From: Phycisphaerales bacterium
GTDB taxonomy: Bacteria; Planctomycetota; Phycisphaerae; Phycisphaerales; SM1A02
Reading direction: 5' to 3'
NCBI GenBank assembly: GCA_014238965.1
Contig: JABAAC010000168.1
Location: forward strand, 1-36,242
DNA length: 36,242 nt
Shown: positions 8,598-16,724 of the stretch, piece by piece
Layout of the letters: each line of letters begins with the position of its first letter
Numbering within the stretch: position 1 is the first letter of the stretch
Program-made: the position numbers and the translations under genes
The notes under the pieces: model-generated
What the model was told of the DNA's origin: nothing
What the model saw: only the letters and a program-made list of their open reading frames with translations
Database searches by the model: none

Positions 8598-8609
8598 TCG
8601 ACTTCCTTG

Positions 8610-11189
8610 TCACGTTGGCGGCGGCTTCGACGCGAGTGTCAGCCCGGTCATGTCATGCCTCGCGGGTATCACCAGGCCCACCAGAATGCCCGTTAGCACG
8701 CATGATCCAATGCCGAAGGTGGAGATTAGCAACACGTTGATGTCAGTCCATGTGCCAATGGCGAGATTAACAAATGCACTGACGCATAGTCCACTTAGTG
8801 CAGCGGCCGTACCAGGTCGTGTCGTAAAGATGCCCAAGAAGAACAAGCCACATAGCCCGCTGGCAAACAGGCCCAGCACCATGAACCAAAGATCGAGCAC
8901 GCTCTTGATATCAAGCGATGCAATCAGCAGGGCTGCTGAGGTTCCAAGCACACCGAAGATCACTGTGACCCATCGCGCTGTTCGAAGCGCTGAGGCATCG
9001 TCAACACTTGGCCGGAATCGGCGCCAGAAGTCCGTGGTGAATGCTGTTGACACCGAGTTCATGCTTGAGTCAATACTGCTCATGGCAGCAGCAAAAATTG
9101 CCGCAATGATGAGTCCCGACACGCCCACGGGAAGTTCATTGACGATGAACCATGGCAGAATTTGATCCACCGCTTCCAAGGGCGCGAGACTGCCTGGATT
9201 CGCTCGGTAGTAAACCCACAAGAGCGTGCCTAGGCCGAAGAAGAGCACGCTTGCAGGAATGGCCAGTAGGCCACTGGTCCACAATGCAATTTTGGCACTT
9301 CGCTCATCCGGTGTTGTCAGGTATCGCTGAATAACGGCCTGGTCCGACGTGTAGGGCATGATGTTGTTGAAGATTGCGCCCAACACAACCACGAACAACA
9401 CGGGTTGTGTCCAATCAAAGCCGAGATTCGCCAAGTGCAGCTTCTGCCCCGCTTGCGCCTCAGTTAGGAAACCCGACCAGCCATCGGGAATGCCCGCAAG
9501 CATGACTCCGCCAGCGACAAGTGCGCCACACAACAATACGACTGTTTGCAGTACATCTGACCAAATGACAACCTCGATGCCGCCAAGCACCGTGTAGACA
9601 ATTGACAGGAGGCCCATCAACAAGATGCATAGAGAGACATCAATTCCGGTGACTGCATTGAGGGCGAGCGCGGGCAGAAAGACAACTACAGCAACGCGTC
9701 CGAGTTGCCCCAGGATGAACTGTGCGCTGCCAAGGAGCCTTACTGAAAGACCGAATCGTCGTTCAAGGTATTCATAGGCTGTTGTTAGATTCAATCGCCT
9801 AAAGAAGGGCAGAAATAGCCACGCTACGATCGGGGCAAGTACAACAATGCCCATGCTTTGGACGAAGTACACCCAATCCGTGGCATATGCCTTCGCCGGA
9901 ATGGCCATGAACGTGATGGCGCTGAGTTGGGTAGCGAAGATTGAGATGCCAGCGGCCCACCAGGGAATACGCCGGCCTGCAAGAAAGAAATCATCCGTGG
10001 TGCGCTCTCGGCCTGCGAAATAAAGTCCCATCGCAATGAGGGCAAGCAGATAGATGGAGATCACAGCCCAGTCAAGGGTGGCCAGCGATCCGTCAGGTAG
10101 GACGGGTGTGACCATGAGCACATGCGTGCTGCGCACTCGAGGCCGCATTTCACCTGTGGGGACAATGAATCCCTCGCGCCAAGGCACAGTCGGAACCGTG
10201 ACGGTTGGCCACTGGCTGTTTTGAGGCCATGCGGCTTGATTGGAACTCAATGGTTCACTTGGATTGATGCGCGGGAAGGTGCCCGAGAGCGACCATGTGT
10301 CGGTTGTCGCGCAGTACATCTGCTGCTCGTTGGCGAATCCTGGGTGGCCATCTCGCAACGAATCTGTCTGTCCTGCGGTTCCACCTGTGTCTCCACCAAT
10401 AACCACCAACATGTCATGCCCAGCGGGAATAGCCGGAGATGGTGCGGCCGAACAGGGTTGAGGCACATCCGCTAGTTGTGTCCAGATATCGGTGCTCGGG
10501 TCGTAGCGCCAAGCATCGGTGAGATACTCGCGTTGTCCGTCAACAAGCGCGCAGCCTGAGAACACAAACAACTGTCCATGGGTTGAACCTGCCACGGACA
10601 GAATGCGAGCAGGCCCCGTCAGTGGAGCGTGCTCTTGCCACGCTTTGGGATCTGCCAGATTCAGAGAAAACAGACGATTTGAGGCGATGAATTGATCTGC
10701 CGAGGGTTGCCCGCCAATGATCCAAACATCGTCGCCAATCAGGACACCGCTTGCATACGCCACAGGTTGAGGCAAGGCGGGGAGTTCCCTGATCGAGACA
10801 TTTGAACCTTCATGCCCAAGCAGGTAGGCATCATTGAAGTGTTGCGTGCCATCGCTTCCACCAACAGCCACCACGCCGAAATCAGGATGCGTCAATGCAA
10901 CGCTGTAGGCACTTTCGTGTGGGAGTGTTGCATCTACGGTGCGCCACTGGCCGTGAGGAAGCTCGAGGACATGAATGGAATCACGCCAGACTTTGTCAGT
11001 GGTCCAAAGTGGCTCATGTGGGAAGTTGGCGCCGCCGGCAACAATCAGGTGCCCGTTGTGGGCGCCAGCAATCGGCCCGGCAACACCTTCCGCCTCAGGC
11101 CAGTGTGTCAATTCACTCCATTGCAACAGGTCTGCGGAAGAATCCCCTGCCAACGTGAGCAGTGCAATGGCAAGCAGCGGCGTGGGCAT
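8610..11189 (-). CDS. Sialic-acid mutarotase (NanM/YjhT-like kelch) fused to sodium:solute symporter
   Basis: 859 aa. A signal peptide (residues 1-19) is followed by a kelch beta-propeller (~25-355) with repeated GG-hydrophobic blades (LIVAGGANFP, VVAVGGSDG, VWIIGGQP, LVVIGGDTGG), the pattern of the cyclically permuted N-acetylneuraminate mutarotases. From ~372 to 845 there are about thirteen hydrophobic segments of the sodium:solute symporter (SSS) family, including DDFFLAGRRIPWWAAGISIFATQ and an AAMSSIDSSMNSVST helix. The propeller should be periplasmic and could present the correct sialic-acid anomer to the transporter. ATG 11189 gives a clean signal peptide; longer starts would overlap nanA. 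Divergent from nanA, which supports the substrate assignment. Similar fusions occur in other bacteria as far as I recall. Confidence 0.86.
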   Translation of the reverse strand: MPTPLLAIALLTLAGDSSADLLQWSELTHWPEAEGVAGPIAGAHNGHLIVAGGANFPHEPLWTTDKVWRDSIHVLELPHGQWRTVDATLPHESAYSVALTHPDFGVVAVGGSDGTQHFNDAYLLGHEGSNVSIRELPALPQPVAYASGVLIGDDVWIIGGQPSADQFIASNRLFSLNLADPKAWQEHAPLTGPARILSVAGSTHGQLFVFSGCALVDGQREYLTDAWRYDPSTDIWTQLADVPQPCSAAPSPAIPAGHDMLVVIGGDTGGTAGQTDSLRDGHPGFANEQQMYCATTDTWSLSGTFPRINPSEPLSSNQAAWPQNSQWPTVTVPTVPWREGFIVPTGEMRPRVRSTHVLMVTPVLPDGSLATLDWAVISIYLLALIAMGLYFAGRERTTDDFFLAGRRIPWWAAGISIFATQLSAITFMAIPAKAYATDWVYFVQSMGIVVLAPIVAWLFLPFFRRLNLTTAYEYLERRFGLSVRLLGSAQFILGQLGRVAVVVFLPALALNAVTGIDVSLCILLMGLLSIVYTVLGGIEVVIWSDVLQTVVLLCGALVAGGVMLAGIPDGWSGFLTEAQAGQKLHLANLGFDWTQPVLFVVVLGAIFNNIMPYTSDQAVIQRYLTTPDERSAKIALWTSGLLAIPASVLFFGLGTLLWVYYRANPGSLAPLEAVDQILPWFIVNELPVGVSGLIIAAIFAAAMSSIDSSMNSVSTAFTTDFWRRFRPSVDDASALRTARWVTVIFGVLGTSAALLIASLDIKSVLDLWFMVLGLFASGLCGLFFLGIFTTRPGTAAALSGLCVSAFVNLAIGTWTDINVLLISTFGIGSCVLTGILVGLVIPARHDMTGLTLASKPPPT

Positions 11190-11196
11190 GGGCACG

Positions 11197-11202
11197 AGCC
11201 TA
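11197..11202 (-). promoter_or_regulatory. -10-like TAGGCT before the symporter gene
   Basis: TAGGCT on the minus strand, 7 bases before the ATG at 11189. It shares its TA with the opposing TACAGT of nanA (11201-11206). Confidence 0.4.
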
Positions 11203-11206
11203 CAGT
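11201..11206 (+). promoter_or_regulatory. -10-like TACAGT before nanA
   Basis: TACAGT, 7 bases before the ATG at 11214. It overlaps the minus-strand -10 of the symporter gene by two bases, so only one polymerase could occupy the 24-bp intergenic space at a time. Confidence 0.45.
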
Positions 11207-11213
11207 ACGTCGC

Positions 11214-12125
11214 ATGTCGATTCCGGAATTGAACGGCTTGATCGCCGCTGCACACAGTCCATTCGATGCCAGTGGCGACCTCAATGTGGCGGTGGTTTCT
11301 CAACAAGCGTCGCTCTTTCATGAGATGGGCCTCATTGGCGTTTTTGTTGGCGGCTCCACCGGCGAGTGGTTCTCACTGTCGTTGGATGAGCGGCGAGCCT
11401 TAACCGAGGCGTGGGTTGACGCCGCGGGCGATTTGGTAGTCATTGCGCACGTGGGTGGAGTGGCTGTTGAGAAGGCGCAGTTGCTTGCGGACCATGCCCA
11501 AACGACCGGCGTCGATGCGATTTCGTGTTTGGTGCAGCCTCAACTTGGCGTGCGTTCAGCTGCCGCGGCGGTGGACTATTTGGAAGCAGTGAGTTCAGCA
11601 GCGCCTAGAACAAGCGCCTTCTATTACGACATGGAAACAGTCACAGGCATCGATGTGCCGCTCGATCAATTGCTAGAGATTGCTATTGACCGTGTGCCTA
11701 CACTTGCTGGAGCCAAATACACCAATGCAGATCTTGCCACGCTGACACGAGCGCAGCAGGTGTCCAATGATGTGCAAATTCTCATGGGGCGAGACGAAAT
11801 GCTGCTCGGTGCGCTTGCGTGTGGCACGAAGGCAGCGGTAGGTAGCACGTATAACTACGCTGCGCCGGTCTACCAGCGGATCTTCGACGCCATGGCAAAG
11901 GGCGACTTGGATGCAGCTCGGCTTGCCAATGTCGAAGCGGTCATGTTCGTAAAAGCACTGCTCAAGGCGGGTGTGCTTCCGGGGGCAAAGGCAATCATGA
12001 GGTGGATGGGTGTGGATGTGGGCCGGCCTAGGCCGCCGCATGACACGCTTGATCCAGACTCGGCTCGAGCATTTCATGAGGCAATTGCCAACATGCCTGT
12101 CTTTGCACGGTCGCTGCAGCCATGA
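11214..12125 (+). CDS. nanA: N-acetylneuraminate lyase (DapA/NanA family)
   Basis: 303 aa TIM-barrel aldolase that cleaves N-acetylneuraminate to ManNAc and pyruvate. Visible motifs: substrate-carboxylate loop GGSTGEW (46-52), where NanA enzymes have GGSTGE while DapA has GTTGE; the catalytic Tyr in FYYDM (137/138); and the Schiff-base Lys168 in AGAKYTNADL, matching the GVKYT context of NanA. I chose ATG 11214 because it gives the standard N-terminus (MSIPELNGLIAAAHSPFD) and follows a TACAGT by 7 bases; in-frame extension to 10812 runs through the symporter gene on the other strand. It overlaps the epimerase gene by 4 bases, forming a catabolic operon. Confidence 0.88.
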   Translation: MSIPELNGLIAAAHSPFDASGDLNVAVVSQQASLFHEMGLIGVFVGGSTGEWFSLSLDERRALTEAWVDAAGDLVVIAHVGGVAVEKAQLLADHAQTTGVDAISCLVQPQLGVRSAAAAVDYLEAVSSAAPRTSAFYYDMETVTGIDVPLDQLLEIAIDRVPTLAGAKYTNADLATLTRAQQVSNDVQILMGRDEMLLGALACGTKAAVGSTYNYAAPVYQRIFDAMAKGDLDAARLANVEAVMFVKALLKAGVLPGAKAIMRWMGVDVGRPRPPHDTLDPDSARAFHEAIANMPVFARSLQP

Positions 12126-13261
12126 GCCTGACCCTAGAGCGTACGAGAAGTGATTTGGAAGAGACGCTGGCCTTTTGGCTTGAAAGGGGCGTCGACCACG
12201 CGCACGGCGGGCTGCATACGCATCTGGATCGATACGGTCAAGTATTCGATACAGACAAGTCGATCTGGGCACAAGGCCGATGGGCATCGATATTGGAACG
12301 CAGCAACGAAGTACTTGGGCCTGATGATGCACGAAGTGCAGCATCTGCATCAGCATGGTCATTCCTTCAGAGACATGGTTTTGCCCCCGATGGGCGAATG
12401 TACTTCAGCGTCACGGGAGATGGGCGACCATTGCGCAGTCGTCGATACGTGTACAGCGAGTGCTTTACTGCCATGGCTGCGGCGCAATTGGGACATGCTT
12501 CACAAGCGTGGTTGCTCCTTGACACTGTGTGGGCGCAGTTTGACGGCAGTGCACCTGTTGATTTCAAGACCAACTCCTGCACGCGGCCCATGATTGAGTT
12601 GGGCTTACCAATGATTCTGCTGAATGTGCTGCAGGTGTTTCGTGAGGCACATTGCCCTTCCCCCAAGGGCATGTCGGTGGAGCAGCGTATTGATGCCTGT
12701 ATAGATGCGGTTCGTCCGCTCATCCATGATGGCGAAGCTGCGGTCCTCGAAGTGGCGTCACCCGAGGGGTGTGTCATTGATCACGCAGTTGGCCGACAGT
12801 TAAATCCAGGGCACGCAATTGAGGCATCGAGTTTTATCCTTGCTGAGGCGATGTATCGCGGGTGTGCTGACCTGCAGGCGATGGGACTTCGCATGGTCGA
12901 CTACGCATTTGAGCGAGGGTGGGACGCCACGCATGGTGGGTTGCTCTCATTTGTGGACTTGCGTGGCGAGCCATGTCTGGAATACCGACATGACATGAAG
13001 TTTTGGTGGCCGCAGTTTGAGGCGCTTGTTGCGCTGCTTCGGGCACATGTTTGCACGAATGATGAACAGTGGTGGGCGAAGGCCGTCTTGGTGCACGATT
13101 GGATTAGCGACCACCTCAAGGACCCTGATGGACCTGAGTTTTTTGGCTATCTCCGAGTTGATGGCACACCGTCATCGACTCACAAGGGCGATCTGTGGAA
13201 GGGCGCCTTTCACATTCCCCGTGCACTGCACGATGTCATGACATTGCTCAGTTCACGTTGA
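12122..13261 (+). CDS. N-acylglucosamine 2-epimerase (AGE/RnBP family)
   Basis: 379 aa (alpha/alpha)6-barrel enzyme. It interconverts ManNAc and GlcNAc without phosphorylation. Family features: QGR at 51-53, LNPGHAIEAS with catalytic-type His231, the HDMKFWWPQFEA segment near 300, and GDLWKGAFHIPR near 360 with the second conserved His. Start overlaps the nanA stop (ATGA), so it would process the lyase product directly, taking the place of the NanE-type ManNAc-6-phosphate epimerase. A GlcNAc kinase is then needed and is not in the window. Its 3' end overlaps the Nudix gene on the opposite strand by 14 bp. Confidence 0.87.
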   Translation: MSLTLERTRSDLEETLAFWLERGVDHAHGGLHTHLDRYGQVFDTDKSIWAQGRWASILERSNEVLGPDDARSAASASAWSFLQRHGFAPDGRMYFSVTGDGRPLRSRRYVYSECFTAMAAAQLGHASQAWLLLDTVWAQFDGSAPVDFKTNSCTRPMIELGLPMILLNVLQVFREAHCPSPKGMSVEQRIDACIDAVRPLIHDGEAAVLEVASPEGCVIDHAVGRQLNPGHAIEASSFILAEAMYRGCADLQAMGLRMVDYAFERGWDATHGGLLSFVDLRGEPCLEYRHDMKFWWPQFEALVALLRAHVCTNDEQWWAKAVLVHDWISDHLKDPDGPEFFGYLRVDGTPSSTHKGDLWKGAFHIPRALHDVMTLLSSR

Positions 13262-13784
13262 TCGATTCGTGCACTGTCCATGTGAGCGGATCCGTTCGGC
13301 AGTCAATATCGCAGGCGAAGAACCCGCCGCGGTACTTTTGTACCAGAGGCCAGATGATCAACCGATCTGTATCGGGTAGTGGTAGCTCGCCCACACGGTC
13401 GGCTTCGACCCACTCCAGATCACCCTCGTCGAATTGCATTGACGCGATTTCAGTATGGTTCACAGCCCGATTGACCTCGAAGAGGAACATGAGCCAGTGG
13501 CCGGCACCCTCATAGGCGGTTTCGGCAACGAGGCCACTCATGCGGACTTCTGACACATTGAGTTGCATCCCTGTCTCTTCGTAGATCTCTCTCACGGCGC
13601 ACTGGTGAGGACTTTCCCCCGTGGTGGGTTCCAACTTGCCACCGATAGGGGAGTACAGCCCGCGGTTGGGCGCTTTTGAACGGTGCAGCATCAGTTGGCG
13701 TCCCTGAGCATCACGCAAGTAGCACAGCACGGCGATTCGATAGGGCAAGTCCGCAGTGTTGATGTTTGTCGGATCGTGTGTCAT
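13248..13784 (-). CDS. Nudix hydrolase, MutT-like
   Basis: 178 aa. The Nudix helix is present as GGKLEPTTGES followed seven residues later by REIYEETG, carrying the REx2EExG metal-binding core. The loop between the Gly and the following Glu has two residues more than the canonical Gx5E. The protein probably hydrolyses a nucleoside diphosphate linked to another moiety; its substrate cannot be told. The C-terminal ~40 residues, ending in WTVHESINVN, are not typical of the core fold. It is coupled to pdxJ upstream by an ATGA overlap at 13781-13784 and overlaps the epimerase gene tail to tail. Confidence 0.82.
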   Translation of the reverse strand: MTHDPTNINTADLPYRIAVLCYLRDAQGRQLMLHRSKAPNRGLYSPIGGKLEPTTGESPHQCAVREIYEETGMQLNVSEVRMSGLVAETAYEGAGHWLMFLFEVNRAVNHTEIASMQFDEGDLEWVEADRVGELPLPDTDRLIIWPLVQKYRGGFFACDIDCRTDPLTWTVHESINVN

Positions 13785-14530
13785 GTGCTTTGCGCCTGAA
13801 CAAGGTTGACCATATCTCGGACAGCTCTTTCCAGACCGCTGAAAACAGCCCTGCTGATGATTGCATGGCCGATATGCAGTTCTCGTAGGCCTGGAAGGGC
13901 TGCGATGGGGCCCACATTGTCGTAGCCCAAGGCATGCCCCGCATTGAATTGCATTCCAAGGCGTTGGACGGCTTCGCCCGCGGCGGCCACCTGGGCAAGA
14001 GCCGCACTCGTGGATTGTGCAGACTCATTGAGATGGGCTGCGTGCGCCCATGGACCCGTATGAATCTCGCAGATTGCAAAGCCACAGGCTGCGGCAGCTT
14101 CAATCTGGTGCGGCTGGGCATCGATGAATGCAGAGGCGCAAATGCCCTTCGCATCAAGTGCGGCGACGATTTTGGCCAGTGCAGGCTGTTGGCCTGCGAC
14201 ATCTAGGCCGCCCTCGGTGGTCACTTCTTGCCGGCCTTCAGGCACCAGCATTGCCGTGTGTGGCTTGACGCGGCAGGCAATAGCCAGCATCTCATCTGTG
14301 GCGGCCATCTCCAGATTGAAGGGCACGTTCAGTCCATTGGCCAGTGCTAGGACATCCGCGTCCTGAATATGGCGGCGATCTTCTCGCAGGTGCACCGTTA
14401 CGCCAGCGGCGCCGCCTTTGACGACGGCAGCGGCAGCCTCGATGGGGCTAGGCTCCCACGTTCGCCGGGCCTGTCGAATGGTTGCGACGTGATCGATATT
14501 GACGCTGACGGTGGCCATGTGGACGGGCAT
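13781..14530 (-). CDS. pdxJ: Pyridoxine 5'-phosphate synthase PdxJ
   Basis: 249 aa. It condenses 1-deoxyxylulose 5-phosphate with 3-amino-2-oxopropyl phosphate, the last step of DXP-dependent vitamin B6 synthesis. Diagnostic segments: VNIDHVATIRQARR near the N-terminus, GVTVHLREDRRHIQDADV, FNLEM, LVPEGRQEVTTEGGLDV, and the phosphate loop ELHIGHAIISRAV near the C-terminus. Starts at GTG 14539, ATG 14530 and ATG 14518 all fit; I take 14530 because a GAAGGGGGG tract ends about 8 bases upstream and would serve as a ribosome-binding site. Divergent from phoU; its stop overlaps the Nudix start. Confidence 0.92.
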   Translation of the reverse strand: MPVHMATVSVNIDHVATIRQARRTWEPSPIEAAAAVVKGGAAGVTVHLREDRRHIQDADVLALANGLNVPFNLEMAATDEMLAIACRVKPHTAMLVPEGRQEVTTEGGLDVAGQQPALAKIVAALDAKGICASAFIDAQPHQIEAAAACGFAICEIHTGPWAHAAHLNESAQSTSAALAQVAAAGEAVQRLGMQFNAGHALGYDNVGPIAALPGLRELHIGHAIISRAVFSGLERAVRDMVNLVQAQST

Positions 14531-14562
14531 GGTAGCCACCCCCCTTCAAGGCGTCGCGAGTC

Positions 14563-14568
14563 TATACT
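14563..14568 (+). promoter_or_regulatory. -10-like TATACT upstream of phoU
   Basis: TATACT lies 24 bases before the ATG at 14593, with a GAGGA 7 bases before that ATG. This looks like a leadered gene with a ribosome-binding site, unlike many neighbours. Confidence 0.4.
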
Positions 14569-14592
14569 CCGCCACCACTCGAGGACCGCGGT

Positions 14593-15276
14593 ATGGGTGA
14601 GCCCAGATCAAAGCTAGATGACCTATGGCACATGCTGCTGGACCAAGGGGAACGTGTCTCAACCATGGTTCTGGAGTCGGTTGAGGCATTCTTCGACCAC
14701 GATGCCCAAGCCGCCAGCCGTGTGGTGCTTTCCGACGCAACAGTTGATCACATCGATGTCGAAATCGAGCGGCACTGCATTGTGTTGCTCGGTGAGGGCG
14801 TAGAAGGTGAGTACGCACTGCGAAGTGTGTTGACGATTGTCAAAATCAACAATGAGATTGAACGTATCGGGGACTGTGCGGTCGACATTGCTGAAGCGGC
14901 GGTGTCGCCGTTGACCGTGCCACCGACGGCAAGAGTGATGGCCAACAGTGTTGTCGGCATGCTGCGTGACTCAATCACTGCACTTCGCCAACGCGATACG
15001 GCTTTGGGTCGGCGTGTCTTGTCTTTTGATGACACCGTTGAAGCGTTCAAGGCAGAGATATTAGATGCAGCGCAGCAGTCCATCGCTTCGGGCAAGTTGG
15101 AAACGGCGTGTGCAATTCGATTGTTGTCGATGGTCCGTGCAGTTGAGCGCATCGCAGACCACTGCACGAACATTTGCGAGCAGATCATCTACCTCGAGAC
15201 GGGCAATATCGTGCGGCACTTGCCCACAGGTTGGACCGACCCCGTTCCGCCCGAGGATGCACAGGGCAATTCGTGA
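14593..15276 (+). CDS. phoU: PhoU-domain protein
   Basis: 227 aa, two three-helix PhoU repeats. PhoU is a cytoplasmic regulator of phosphate uptake that acts with the Pst transporter and PhoR. Each repeat has the metal-binding E/DxxxD signature: ERIGDCAVDIAE near residue 92 and ERIADHCTNICEQIIYLETG near 184. No pst or phoBR gene is nearby, so it could serve a Pst system elsewhere or be a PhoU-like accessory of another transporter. Preceded by GAGGA at 7 bases. It overlaps the next gene by 4 bases (GTGA). Confidence 0.85.
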   Translation: MGEPRSKLDDLWHMLLDQGERVSTMVLESVEAFFDHDAQAASRVVLSDATVDHIDVEIERHCIVLLGEGVEGEYALRSVLTIVKINNEIERIGDCAVDIAEAAVSPLTVPPTARVMANSVVGMLRDSITALRQRDTALGRRVLSFDDTVEAFKAEILDAAQQSIASGKLETACAIRLLSMVRAVERIADHCTNICEQIIYLETGNIVRHLPTGWTDPVPPEDAQGNS

Positions 15277-16700
15277 CCGATTCGCCGGCGGATCATTTGG
15301 CCACTCACCTCGAACGCGCTCGCGCGTGCGATCAGCTGCACTTGATTGAGGCGGCAGATGCACTTGATCATGACGGACGTCTCACGTTGTCACGCTCGCT
15401 TGACGCGGTGCCTTGGGATGATCTTGATTCGTTGCGAGGTTTGATTGCTGCTCCGGTTATCGCTGAATCGTCGAGCAATGTGCAGCCGCCTCACTCAATC
15501 AGTGCTGACGAAGCGTCCGTTTCCGAGGCGCGTGAGCGAGGTGAAGCCTTGCTGTCACGTGGCGCAGTTGCGGTATTCACAGTGGCCGGCGGACAAGGCA
15601 CGCGGCTAGGCTGGAATGGACCAAAGGGCACCTTTCCCGCGACGCCTATCACTGGCAAGCCACTGTTTGCATTGCTTGCTGAACGCATCTCGGCGGCAGA
15701 GGGTCGATATGGAGCACCGGTTCGTTGGTACATCATGACCAGCATCGAGAACGATGCCCAGACGCGCGCGTTTTTTAGAGACAACCGTTTCTTTGGGCTG
15801 GACCGAAGTCAAGTGCAATTCTTCCCGCAGGGCATGATGCCGGCGTTTGATGCGGCTTCTGGACAATTGCTCTTGGCAGGGCCTGATCGTCTTGCGCTCA
15901 GCCCTGATGGGCACGGGGGCTCCTATGGGGCAATGCTTCGAAGCGGTGCGTTGGAGCACATGGAGCGCAGGGGCGTAGCGTTGGTGTCGTATGTGCAAAT
16001 TGACAATCCATTGGTGCGGGCGGTGGACCCAGTGTTTTTGGGCCTGCATGCCGATGAAACGCAGTCATCGGGGGAGTTCTCCTCAAAGTTCGTGGGCCGG
16101 GCACATGCGGGTGAAAAAGTAGGCGTGTTTGTCGAGACACCTGAGGGCATGTTGGTTCGGGAGTACAGCGACCTCGGCGAGGCGATGGCTTCAGAAGTCG
16201 ACGGTGCAGGTCAGTTGCGGTGGCGTGCAGCGAACATCGCAGTGCACGCACTTGGTGTGCCATTTATCCGCCGCATCGCCGAGGGTGGAACGAGCCTGCT
16301 CCCATGGCACCTCGCGCACAAGCGCGTGTCCGTGTGGTGCCCAAAGCAAAAGATGACCATCAAGCCCGAGGCACCCAATGCCATCAAACTTGAACGATTT
16401 GTGTTTGATGCTTTGCCTTGGGTATCGAAGCCCGTGCTGCTTGAGGTTCAACGTGAGGAGGAGTTTGCGCCGATCAAGAACGTTGCAGGCGAGGACTCCG
16501 CCGAGTCGAGCGCCAAGATGCAGACATCGTTACACGGAGATTGGTTGGAGTCTGCTGGTGTGCGTGTGCCTCGCAATAGTGCAGGTGGCATCGATGCACA
16601 CATTGAGATTTCACCCAAGATTGCGCAGTGGCGTGAAGACCTTGATGGCGTTGGCTTGCCCGATGCGATCGAGCCTGGCGGCGAGTTGCTGCTGAACTGA
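15273..16700 (+). CDS. UDP-N-acetylhexosamine pyrophosphorylase, UAP1/AGX-like
   Basis: 475 aa. It joins UTP and GlcNAc-1-phosphate to UDP-GlcNAc and belongs to the UDPGP type 1 family rather than bacterial GlmU. Motifs: nucleotide loop AGGQGTRLGWNGPKG at ~107-121, SPDGHGGSYGAML, YVQIDNPLVRAVDPVFLG, NAIKLERFVFD, and EFAPIKN. Each has a close equivalent in eukaryotic UAP1. I take GTG 15273, which overlaps the phoU stop, because upstream codons lie inside phoU. UDP-GlcNAc feeds peptidoglycan and lipopolysaccharide synthesis. With the mutase at 7230 it suggests amino-sugar activation or salvage. Confidence 0.84.
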   Translation: MTDSPADHLATHLERARACDQLHLIEAADALDHDGRLTLSRSLDAVPWDDLDSLRGLIAAPVIAESSSNVQPPHSISADEASVSEARERGEALLSRGAVAVFTVAGGQGTRLGWNGPKGTFPATPITGKPLFALLAERISAAEGRYGAPVRWYIMTSIENDAQTRAFFRDNRFFGLDRSQVQFFPQGMMPAFDAASGQLLLAGPDRLALSPDGHGGSYGAMLRSGALEHMERRGVALVSYVQIDNPLVRAVDPVFLGLHADETQSSGEFSSKFVGRAHAGEKVGVFVETPEGMLVREYSDLGEAMASEVDGAGQLRWRAANIAVHALGVPFIRRIAEGGTSLLPWHLAHKRVSVWCPKQKMTIKPEAPNAIKLERFVFDALPWVSKPVLLEVQREEEFAPIKNVAGEDSAESSAKMQTSLHGDWLESAGVRVPRNSAGGIDAHIEISPKIAQWREDLDGVGLPDAIEPGGELLLN

Positions 16701-16724
16701 CAGCCGACAGAAGCCCATTGTAGA

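Noticed and set aside
10812-11213. N-terminal extension of nanA in the same frame
   Set aside because: The extension lies inside the antisense symporter gene and does not resemble the lyase N-terminus. ATG 11214 with TACAGT at 7 bases fits better.
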